A stretch of 11,406 nt of DNA from contig JAZNZB010000105.1 of the NCBI GenBank assembly GCA_045594705.1, positions 1 to 11,406 of the forward strand, in the 5' to 3' direction. Position 1 is the stretch's first letter; every line of letters begins with the position of its first letter. A model generated the notes under the pieces. That model saw nothing but the letters and a program-made list of their open reading frames with translations. It was not told the DNA's origin and did no database searches. This stretch comes from SVQP01 sp045594705. GTDB taxonomy: Bacteria > Bacillota > Clostridia > Oscillospirales > CAG-272. Both the position numbers and the translations under genes were made by a program. Below, piece after piece: positions 4,610 through 11,406 of this stretch.

Positions 4610-6823
4610 TCAAAGAGTCAGCTGCAACGTTTTGCTTTGTTCTGCATCCAGCGTCAGGCGGCAACGCTCTGTGCCACCCAGCAATAGGCTTGCATTCATG
4701 GGTCGCGCAGCATGAACGGTCAGCGTCACGTTGCCGTCCTCGCTCCAAGCAATATCTGCCGTACCCTCGGGGAATACAAGGCCGTTCGCATGTCCGCTTG
4801 TCAGCCTTTCGGGCAGCGCAGGCAGGATGGAAAGCGCGTCCTTTTGTGCACAGAACAGCATTTCCTGCAGCGCGTTGACCGCACCATAGGCCGCATCCAG
4901 CTGTACGAATGCCTCGCCCTGCCATTCCAGCGTAACGCCCATGCCGCGCCAGTCGTTGTGGGTGGTCATGAGCGAATCCATGATCACGCTCTTGGCCATG
5001 ACGTCAATGCACTCCATGCTTCTCTCTGCCTCGCCCATGCGCGCGTAAATACTTGCCATATGCGCGAGCGACCAGCCCGACTGTGCGCCCAGCTTGCGCA
5101 ATCTGACCGCCTGCCTGAAGGCCTCAAACAGCTCGGGCTGTGCGTGCGCCGAGATCTCGTTGCCGGGGAATACGGGATAGATGTGCGAGAGATGGCGGTG
5201 GTGGTAATTGTCTGCAAGATCGGGGCTCATCCATTCCTTGATCGCGCCGTCCTCGTTGAGCATATAGGGCGGAATGCGGCAGAGCAGGTCGGCAAACTCT
5301 GCGGCCTCGTCCGCATACATCCCGGTGATCTTTATGCCCGAGAGCAGATTGGTCAACAGCTCCTTGAGAATGGCAAAATCCATGGTCGCGTTTTTGGCTA
5401 CGATGCCGGGGTTGCCGGCGGGGATATTTTCGGGGGAGACGGAGGGGGAGAGCATAATCAATTCGCCGTCGCGCTGCGCGTAATCTAAGTAGAACAGCGC
5501 GGCCTCGTGCATGAAGGGCAGGATCTCGTCGCGCAAAAGCTGCTCGTCGCGCGTGTAGAGGTAGTATTCCCAGAAGTGGCGGCAAAGCCAGCCCGCGCAG
5601 CCCGTCCAGTTGAGAATGATGGAAACGGGCACGCAGGGTCCGGATGAGCCGGGCGTGGTGTAGGCCGAGATCCAGATGCCTCTTGTGCCGAACATATTTT
5701 TTGCACACTCGCGCAGCTTTTGCGTTTTGGCGGTGTAGTAACGCAGCAGCGGCGGGATGGCATAGGAAAGTCCGCCCGCCATGGTGTGCCAGTAAGTGAT
5801 CTCCACGTTTTCGTTGGCCACGTACTGGCTCCACGCAAGGTGGTGATCGGCAGGCCAGATGCCGTAAAGCGGTACGGGATTGCCATGCTCGGATGCGGCA
5901 GAGATAAAGAGGTAGCGGCCAAATCTCCAAAGACGCTCAAAAAGCGCAGGGGAGACCCGCTCATCGTAAGCGTCTGCGAGCATTTGCTCGTTGGTTGCGT
6001 CAAACTCTGTGTCGTTCGCAAGCTCAATATTGACGCAATCGTAAAGCGGACGGTGCTTGGCCTCGTGCGCGGCCAGAAGCTCGTCGTAGGTTTTGTCTGT
6101 GACGGCGTCAAGCGAGAGATCCGAGCCGTGCGAGGCCGTACGGATCAGGAGCATATAGTCAGAGCCTGTGACCGAAAGAGCCGAACCCGAGACGGTGGCG
6201 GTGTAATCTCCGATGAATTGTACGCAGGCAGCGGTATAAGAGTCGGCAGACGCGCGGTAAAGCCCGCTTTGCGTCGTCTTGGTTTGCGCGATCTCGTTAT
6301 AAAGCCTGAAATCGTAGGTAGCGGTAAAGGGCTTGTCTGCAGTCATGCGCAGAACGGTGACGTCTGCATCGCGCGAGACAAAGGCGGTACGGCGGTAGCG
6401 GCATCCGTCCACCCAAAACTCCACGAATGCCTCGCCCGTTTGCATATTGACGCCGCGGCGGTAGTGCACAAAGGGCTTGGCAGGTGCAAATTCCATGTCC
6501 AGCCAACCCAGCGGATGCGGGCATTCAATGGGTGTTGCGCCGCCCTGCTTGTGCAGCGCCTGCGCCAGATTTTCTTTGTTGGCGGCGGCATAATCACCGC
6601 GCGCAAGTGCCGCCCGCATCTCGTACAGCGTGTCGGTCACGTCCGGCACGGGACGCTCGTCAGCCCCCTCCCACAGATCGTGGCGGGTAAAGGTCAGGTG
6701 CTCGTTGCCCACCGCTCCGGGGATCAGAAGCCCCGAAAGGCCGTTGCCCAAGGGGAGTGCCTCGCGCCAAAGCTCCTTATGCCAGCTTGCCGGCTTTTTG
6801 AGTGTATAGATATGTCTGCTCAT
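4610..6823 (-). CDS. GH95-type alpha-L-fucosidase, cytoplasmic
   Basis: A 737-residue glycoside hydrolase of the GH95 type, expected to release L-fucose from fucosylated oligosaccharides (alpha-1,2 links are the classic target; some members act on L-galactosides). The N-terminal beta domain begins WREALPLGNGLSG (19-31). The (alpha/alpha)6 barrel has NENVEITYW (Asn337, Asn339), SVSPEN (Glu465) and HRHLSH (542-547), and near its end QLDAAYG with Asp643. These fit the order and spacing of the catalytic Asn-Asn-Glu-Asp set known from bifidobacterial AfcA. The final motif is usually QIDGNFG, so this is a divergent member. A short beta domain closes the protein. There is no signal peptide or lipobox, so it should work inside the cell. 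CGGAGG lies 6 nt before the ATG. It sits 20 nt before fucU and 53 nt after the lipoprotein gene. Confidence 0.9.
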   Translation of the reverse strand: MSRHIYTLKKPASWHKELWREALPLGNGLSGLLIPGAVGNEHLTFTRHDLWEGADERPVPDVTDTLYEMRAALARGDYAAANKENLAQALHKQGGATPIECPHPLGWLDMEFAPAKPFVHYRRGVNMQTGEAFVEFWVDGCRYRRTAFVSRDADVTVLRMTADKPFTATYDFRLYNEIAQTKTTQSGLYRASADSYTAACVQFIGDYTATVSGSALSVTGSDYMLLIRTASHGSDLSLDAVTDKTYDELLAAHEAKHRPLYDCVNIELANDTEFDATNEQMLADAYDERVSPALFERLWRFGRYLFISAASEHGNPVPLYGIWPADHHLAWSQYVANENVEITYWHTMAGGLSYAIPPLLRYYTAKTQKLRECAKNMFGTRGIWISAYTTPGSSGPCVPVSIILNWTGCAGWLCRHFWEYYLYTRDEQLLRDEILPFMHEAALFYLDYAQRDGELIMLSPSVSPENIPAGNPGIVAKNATMDFAILKELLTNLLSGIKITGMYADEAAEFADLLCRIPPYMLNEDGAIKEWMSPDLADNYHHRHLSHIYPVFPGNEISAHAQPELFEAFRQAVRLRKLGAQSGWSLAHMASIYARMGEAERSMECIDVMAKSVIMDSLMTTHNDWRGMGVTLEWQGEAFVQLDAAYGAVNALQEMLFCAQKDALSILPALPERLTSGHANGLVFPEGTADIAWSEDGNVTLTVHAARPMNASLLLGGTERCRLTLDAEQSKTLQLTL

Positions 6824-6836
6824 AAAAAACCTCCGA

Positions 6837-6866
6837 AACAGGCCGCACGTGCGCGTGCAGCCTGTT
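6837..6866 (-). other. Intercistronic stem-loop before the GH95 gene
   Basis: The 53-nt gap between the lipoprotein stop and the GH95 start holds a 13-bp stem (6837-6849 with 6854-6866), GC-rich with one G-U pair and a 4-nt loop. On the minus strand only TTTC-type sequence and then the GGAGG site follow, not a clean T-run, so it is a poor terminator. It more likely stabilises mRNA ends or sets the level of GH95 relative to the genes upstream. Confidence 0.7.
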
Positions 6867-6876
6867 GTTTTGGTGA

Positions 6877-8493
6877 TTATTCGATCACTTCGATGATCAA
6901 ATCGCCGTCTTTGTTGTAAAGGCGGGTGATCTGATGGGAATTATCTTGTTTGTCCTCCCACAGATCAATCTCCAGTGTTGTACCGCACTCCGGGCAGGCC
7001 ACCTTTTGTACGGTGTGGATATATCCGTCGCTATCCCTGTGCTTTTCCATGCTTGAAGTGTCATTCAAGTCAACAGGGCAGGAGATCTCAAAGTCGTAGA
7101 CCTCGCAGATCTCATCGCTGGCGGCATTTTTCATGACGATCAGATGACCGGCACAAGCGCCATGCTCGGTCAGATCAAAGGTGTCACGAATCAAGGATTT
7201 GGATTGGAATTCTCTGACAAAGCTATCCACGCGATCCTCGTAGCCCTCTTCCACCAGCACGGGGCATTCCTCGTGGTTCTTGTAGGCTGCGATATATTCG
7301 ATCATCCACTTGTAGTACTGATCTCCGTGACCGCCCTCCATGGGCTCAAGGTCGCGGCTGTATTCCTGATTGTAGTTGTCCACGAATACGTATTCGCCTT
7401 TGTCGTCGCGCAGCCTTTGCGCGCACCATTCGTTCCACCAGGTCAACGTCACGATCTTGGGGCGGGTCTCAAAGGCGGATTTCCATTGTGCGTGCCAGAA
7501 AAGGCCGCCCTGGCGTCCGTCTGCGGTATCGGCGTAGGTCATGTAGTAGCGGAAAGCTGCCGTTGCGATGTTCATCTGCTCGGGCTTGCCGTCGGGGCCG
7601 GTTGCGTACTGCTTATAGTTGCTTCTTGCCATGTAGCTCCACTGTCCCTCGGGACGTCCCTTACTCAAGTAGTTCCACATCGAGCGGACGGTAAAGATGT
7701 CCTTGTCTTTTAAGGGAAAGTCCTCGGGCTGGGTATAAGCGGTCAGCAGAAGCGGCTTGTTATCCCAGTAAACGAAGCAGTCAAGATATTCTTGCTTGGA
7801 ATAGTATTCATCGTAAAGCTTCTGGTAAAGCGGGCCTTCGCTCGGTCCTACCCAGTCGCCAACCCACAGTACCACGTAAGGGGTGGCAAGACCCTCGGAG
7901 CGCATCTGCACGATGGTGGAAAACAGCGCATCAAGAGGCTTCTGAATGAAACTGTCCCATTGCGCCGTGCCGAGATAGCCGTCGTGTGCGTTGGTCAGGT
8001 CAATGATGATAAAGTCTACACCCGCGGTGCTCAGCTGGGTCATGTGGGTACGGATGACCTCTACGTTGGAGCTGGAGTAGTAGCCTAGTGCTGGCTTTGC
8101 CCAGTAGTGGAACTGGGGATACGGCCCCCACTGGCCCTTTCCCGCTTCTATTTCGGTGACGTTGTACCAGTGGTTAACACCGCTGCCCGAAACGCCAAGA
8201 ATGGCGTCAAACCAAACAGAGTAGCAAATGGATACAAGGTCAGTCGCGCGGGTGACGTCAAGGCCCGGGCCTTCATAGACGTAAGGAGGCTCCGGTTCGG
8301 TTTGACTTTCGGTTTCGGTCTCGGGAGTCGTGGTCTGCTCGGGGGTTGTGTCTTCTGCGGGCGCTTGCGTGTCCATTGAGATATCGGAGCTCTGCTCGGG
8401 CTGTTGTGTGTCGGGCGTGCAGCCGGCCAGCATACAGAATGCCAGCATGGGGCAAAGCATGCTCAAGAGGAATGTTTTGATTTGTGCTTTCAT
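6877..8493 (-). CDS. Surface lipoprotein with GH99/GH71-like hydrolase domain
   Basis: A 538-residue predicted lipoprotein. The lipid-modified Cys25 lies in a LAGC lipobox after a hydrophobic signal. A Pro/Thr/Glu/Gln-rich linker (about 26-70) follows. The main domain (about 75-430) looks like a (beta/alpha)8 barrel of the GH99/GH71 kind: GYYSSSNVEVIRTHM (137-151), an AGVDFIIIDLTN strand (157-168), YVVLWVGDW (206-214) and a TWWNEW motif with Glu355. This resembles enzymes acting on glycan chains, but I cannot assign a family or substrate. The C-terminal part (about 435-538) has five cysteines (447, 463, 472, 500, 503), including CPECG, a zinc-ribbon-like knuckle that is unusual outside the cell. 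The ribosome site is weak. The start is 21 nt after the previous stop, so coupling is possible. Context suggests it trims fucosylated glycans outside the cell. Confidence 0.75.
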   Translation of the reverse strand: MKAQIKTFLLSMLCPMLAFCMLAGCTPDTQQPEQSSDISMDTQAPAEDTTPEQTTTPETETESQTEPEPPYVYEGPGLDVTRATDLVSICYSVWFDAILGVSGSGVNHWYNVTEIEAGKGQWGPYPQFHYWAKPALGYYSSSNVEVIRTHMTQLSTAGVDFIIIDLTNAHDGYLGTAQWDSFIQKPLDALFSTIVQMRSEGLATPYVVLWVGDWVGPSEGPLYQKLYDEYYSKQEYLDCFVYWDNKPLLLTAYTQPEDFPLKDKDIFTVRSMWNYLSKGRPEGQWSYMARSNYKQYATGPDGKPEQMNIATAAFRYYMTYADTADGRQGGLFWHAQWKSAFETRPKIVTLTWWNEWCAQRLRDDKGEYVFVDNYNQEYSRDLEPMEGGHGDQYYKWMIEYIAAYKNHEECPVLVEEGYEDRVDSFVREFQSKSLIRDTFDLTEHGACAGHLIVMKNAASDEICEVYDFEISCPVDLNDTSSMEKHRDSDGYIHTVQKVACPECGTTLEIDLWEDKQDNSHQITRLYNKDGDLIIEVIE

Positions 8494-8514
8494 AAGTATC
8501 TCGCTTTCATAGTG

Positions 8515-10260
8515 TTAGGTAACCAGGCGGAACAGGTAGCTCTCGCCCTTTTTGCAATCAAGTTGCGTGGAGTGCTTCTGCCCCGTGAAAACGTCCTGCA
8601 GATCCATGCTGCCCGGGATGTTGAGCACGCAGGTTCCGTCCTTGACGGCGTGCAGAAAGACGTAATGGGAATTGCCGTAGATCACCGCGTCCTGCGTGCT
8701 CCAGAGGAACACGTGTGCCTTGCGTAAAAAGCTGCGCAGCTCGGCAGGGGTGATATCGGCGTTTTGCGGGCGGATCTCCAGATATGGCTTTCCCATGTTA
8801 TAGGCAAGCGCGGAGAGTCTGTCGCCAAGCGGGGAATCTGCGGGTCTTAGGGAAATGACTGCCTTGTATTTGCCCAGCACGGCGTCGGCGTCCGAGCAAA
8901 GATACAGGTCGTAGGGCGCACCCATCATGCCCAGAGCTTCACGGATCAGATAGCACACCGAGGTCGCAGCCCCGGGGTCCTGCATGGCAGCGTACGCCTC
9001 CTCGTCCACAAACACCGCCACCTCTGTAGCCGATTGGGTGGGCAAATCACGGCTCTCGGCAAACACTAAGCGCAGCTGCTCAAGCAGATGCATGTAATCC
9101 TTGTCCGCAAACCAACCGCCCCACATATCAAACCACCAGGCAGCGTGCCGATTGATCAGCGCGCGGGCAGCGTGCAGCTTGATGACGTCCATCGAGGCCG
9201 ATTTTTCGGGGCCAAACCAGATGGGCGAGGTGTACCACGGGGTGTCGTTGACGGGGAAGGAGAGGTGCGTGCGGGTGTCGTTTTCGCAAAAATACAGCTT
9301 TCCGTGGTGACGGATCGAGGCCAAGGGCGTCATGTAAGGATGATCGCGCCCCGGTGCGCGCACCATGGAGTAGGAGATGGGGGAGCAGAGAAAATCGACG
9401 TCCTCGCATTCCAGCAGCATGCGCAGCGCGTGGTGACCCGAGGTGGGATCGGGACATTCCAGCGTGTAGCCGTAAAAGCTGCCCACGATCACCGAGCGGT
9501 CGGTCAGTCTTTTGACCTCTGCGGCAAATTCGCAGATGCGGGATGCTACCAGCTCGGAGTAAAAGCGATAAAAGGATTGGTTGCTGTCCACAAGCGCCTG
9601 CTTTTCCAGATACTGCGCGTATTTTTGCTGTGCGCGCAGACCGCTGATGCCGTGCTTTTGGTCAAAGGGCAACCATTCCTCGGTATTTCCGCCCGCGATC
9701 TGGTAGCCCGCGATGTGCGGTGCATAGCGGCTTTGGATGACGTGCGCGATAAAGATGCCAAGCTCGCGCTTGACCTCGGCAGCCCAGACGTCGGATGCAA
9801 AGCTGACGCGACCGGGCGTGCCGTCTGGCCTCTGATCACACAGCTCGTCCTTGTACGCAAGCTCCCAGCTTCGGCTTGGCGAGACGTTGATGCGGGGGAG
9901 AATGTACGCATCGGGACATGCGTCCAGAATCTGTGCGATGTCCGCGTCAAAGCGCGAAAAATCGGGCTGGGGGTGATCAAAGATGCCCTTGGTAAACACG
10001 TCAAGTCCGGAGTTTTCATTGAGATGATTGAATCCGAAAAAGACGGGAAGAGAGAACAGGCGATACCCCGCACGGGCAAAATCGCCGTAGCGATTTTGCT
10101 CGGTCAGGTAAGTGACGTACGCCAGGGGAGTCTGCTTTTCCCGATTGATGTACAGGCAAGGAGCACCGTTCTCAACACTGACACAGGAGACCGCGTGATT
10201 GAACCTCCTTTGTACAGCGCCGGGATCGGCAGCCTTTGCCATATGTTCAGATTTTGGCAT
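8515..10260 (-). CDS. Clan GH-A-type glycoside hydrolase (GH42-like), family unassigned
   Basis: A 581-residue cytoplasmic protein with the pattern of a retaining (beta/alpha)8 hydrolase, like proteins often annotated as beta-galactosidase. Blocks in order are AGYRLFSLPVFF (64-75), PDAYILPRINVSP (116-128), GYQIAGGNTEEW (185-196, likely acid/base Glu194 or Glu195) and KLYFCENDTR (321-330, likely nucleophile Glu326). After the barrel, WWFDMWGGWF (375-384) leads to a Rossmann-like domain (about 410-525), as in the trimerisation domain of GH42, and a small beta end domain. The frame opens 17 residues earlier and would overlap fucI. I chose the ATG at 10260 because GGAG lies 6 nt before it. It is the second gene of the fucose operon, so a fucoside-specific activity (for example GH151-like) is as plausible as beta-galactosidase. 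No signal peptide. Confidence 0.8.
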   Translation of the reverse strand: MPKSEHMAKAADPGAVQRRFNHAVSCVSVENGAPCLYINREKQTPLAYVTYLTEQNRYGDFARAGYRLFSLPVFFGFNHLNENSGLDVFTKGIFDHPQPDFSRFDADIAQILDACPDAYILPRINVSPSRSWELAYKDELCDQRPDGTPGRVSFASDVWAAEVKRELGIFIAHVIQSRYAPHIAGYQIAGGNTEEWLPFDQKHGISGLRAQQKYAQYLEKQALVDSNQSFYRFYSELVASRICEFAAEVKRLTDRSVIVGSFYGYTLECPDPTSGHHALRMLLECEDVDFLCSPISYSMVRAPGRDHPYMTPLASIRHHGKLYFCENDTRTHLSFPVNDTPWYTSPIWFGPEKSASMDVIKLHAARALINRHAAWWFDMWGGWFADKDYMHLLEQLRLVFAESRDLPTQSATEVAVFVDEEAYAAMQDPGAATSVCYLIREALGMMGAPYDLYLCSDADAVLGKYKAVISLRPADSPLGDRLSALAYNMGKPYLEIRPQNADITPAELRSFLRKAHVFLWSTQDAVIYGNSHYVFLHAVKDGTCVLNIPGSMDLQDVFTGQKHSTQLDCKKGESYLFRLVT

Positions 10261-10277
10261 GTAATGCTCCAAAAAAA

Positions 10278-11406
10278 TTATTTCTTGAAAAGGGGACCGA
10301 AGCTTGCGCAAGCGCGGTAGTCTGCACCTTCCTTATCCATGCCGAATGCGTTCCATGCGGCGGGACGGAAGATTTTATCCTCGGGCACGTTGTGCATGCA
10401 AACGGGGATACGGAGCATGGAGCAAAGCGTGATCAGATCTGCACCGATGTGGCCGTAGCTGATCGCACCGTGATTTGCGCCCCAGTTGTTCATAACCTCG
10501 TATGCAGTTTTGAAGGGAGAGCCCTCGCGGCCGTCGCAGCGAGGAGCGAACCAGGTGCAGGGCCAGGTGTAGTCGGTCCTCTTCCAGAGCGCGTCCGAAA
10601 CGTCAGCGGGAAGCTCGACCGTCCAGCCCTCTGCGATCTGCAGCACCGGGCCAAGACCCTTGACCAGATTGAGACGGATCATGGTCGCGGGCATTTCACA
10701 GCGTGTTTCAAAACGGGAGGAGTATCCGCCGCCGCGGAAGTAGCCAAGGTCGGCGTAGTTCCAGGTGGTGCTGTTCATCACGGCCTTCATGTCCTGCTCG
10801 GTCATTTCGTACCAGGGCTTGATCACGCCGTTGCCGTTCTCGTCCTTGACCGCGCCCGAGGCATCCAGGCAGCAAGCCCCCGAGTTGATCAGGTGGATAA
10901 TGCCGTTTGCATCCTTGGCCTTGCCATCTATTTCATAGCCGGTCACGCGTTGTACGGATTCGCCGCTCCAGTAGGTGCGAACGTCGGCAAACATCTGTGC
11001 TCGGTTGGTCAAAAGCTTCATGAACAGCATGCCGATGCCGTTGAGCACGTCGTTTTCGGTGGCAAGCACGTAGGGCTCGCGCGCACCGTTCCAGTCAAAG
11101 GAGGTATTGAGCATTGCCTCGGGGAAGTCACAGTTGGGGTAGAAGTCGGTCCACTGTCTCTGACCCTGAAATCCTGCGGCAATGGCGTTGTGCCCAACCA
11201 TTTCCTCGCGGCAGGTTTCGGGGAGATCGGGGTTACCGCTCATCAGATCCTTGATGATGACCATCATCTTGGTCACAAATTCCCAGTCGGCATCCTTTTC
11301 TGCGCGGGTCTTCTGCAGCTGTTCGGGATTTTTGTCAAAGCCCTCGATGCAGTTTGCCTTGACCCATGCAAGTGCCTTTTCGTATTCGTTCTTATCGTAG
11401 ATCTCC
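10278..11406 (-). CDS. fucI: L-fucose isomerase, 5' end outside window
   Basis: Converts L-fucose to L-fuculose in the cytosol, the first committed step of fucose breakdown. It needs a divalent metal, usually Mn2+. The visible 375 residues are the C-terminal part of an enzyme of about 590 residues in the family. The frame is open to the right edge, so the gene continues beyond it. Diagnostic blocks are GFQGQRQWTDFYPN, LNTSFDWNGAREP, ATENDVLNG, NNWGANHGAISYGHIGADL and MLRIPVCMHNVPEDKIFRP; the acidic and histidine residues in these blocks are the metal and substrate ligands known in FucI. No frameshift is seen. It lies 17 nt before the clan-A hydrolase and is the most upstream gene visible in the operon, so the operon promoter and any regulator lie outside. 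Confidence 0.97.
   Translation of the reverse strand, partial: EIYDKNEYEKALAWVKANCIEGFDKNPEQLQKTRAEKDADWEFVTKMMVIIKDLMSGNPDLPETCREEMVGHNAIAAGFQGQRQWTDFYPNCDFPEAMLNTSFDWNGAREPYVLATENDVLNGIGMLFMKLLTNRAQMFADVRTYWSGESVQRVTGYEIDGKAKDANGIIHLINSGACCLDASGAVKDENGNGVIKPWYEMTEQDMKAVMNSTTWNYADLGYFRGGGYSSRFETRCEMPATMIRLNLVKGLGPVLQIAEGWTVELPADVSDALWKRTDYTWPCTWFAPRCDGREGSPFKTAYEVMNNWGANHGAISYGHIGADLITLCSMLRIPVCMHNVPEDKIFRPAAWNAFGMDKEGADYRACASFGPLFKK

Noticed and set aside
4590..4925. N-terminal extension of the fucU frame
   Set aside because: It overlaps the end of the GH95 gene, and family proteins start at the ATG at 4589 with MLKNIPPILSPE.
5720..6919. 399-codon open frame on the plus strand
   Set aside because: It lies antisense to the GH95 gene, which has clear family motifs. 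It is rich in Arg/Gly/Val from reading GC-rich codons backwards and shows no domain.
10261..10311. 17-residue N-terminal extension of the clan-A hydrolase
   Set aside because: It would overlap the end of fucI, whereas the ATG at 10260 has GGAG at good spacing in the intergenic gap.
9088..10320. 410-codon open frame on the plus strand
   Set aside because: It is antisense to the clan-A hydrolase, with no recognisable motif or ribosome site. It is a shadow frame.

Overview
The window looks like chromosomal DNA from an anaerobic, fairly GC-rich Firmicute (Clostridia-like). The signs are strong AGGAG/GGAGG ribosome binding sites, TTGACA/TATAAT-type promoters, tRNA genes that encode their own CCA, a class II CCA-adding enzyme, an oxygen-sensitive glycyl-radical activase and a gut-type L-fucose operon. 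I cannot name the species. Every supported gene is on the minus strand, so transcription runs from high to low coordinates. The long plus-strand open frames are shadows.

Region 1 (11406 to about 4114) is an L-fucose / fucosylated-glycan operon. In transcription order it holds L-fucose isomerase (fucI, 5' end outside the window), a clan-A-type glycoside hydrolase with no assigned family, a secreted lipoprotein with a GH99/GH71-like barrel, a GH95-type alpha-L-fucosidase, and L-fucose mutarotase (fucU). A rho-independent terminator follows. Gaps are 17-53 nt. The largest, before the GH95 gene, holds a strong stem-loop. The likely logic is that glycan is met at the cell surface by the lipoprotein, fucose is released inside the cell by GH95 and perhaps the second hydrolase, and the sugar is then mutarotated and isomerised. 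No transporter, fuculokinase or aldolase is visible here.

Region 2 (4104 to 1349) has a clear promoter and then an alpha/beta hydrolase, the tRNA CCA-adding enzyme (cca) and a small two-helix membrane protein whose start codon directly abuts the cca stop.

Region 3 (1338 to 813) is an RNA locus. A near-consensus promoter drives tRNA-Thr(TGT) and tRNA-Tyr(GTA), which end in a very long perfect hairpin terminator. Beyond it lie two copies of an unexplained hairpin-rich repeat and then a second terminator, with no credible protein gene.

Region 4 (770 to 1) has an 18-bp palindrome, a consensus promoter and the 5' part of a glycyl-radical-enzyme activase that runs off the left edge.

The most interesting material is the two unassigned glycoside hydrolases placed between core fucose genes, and the repeat pair flanked by terminators beside the tRNAs.
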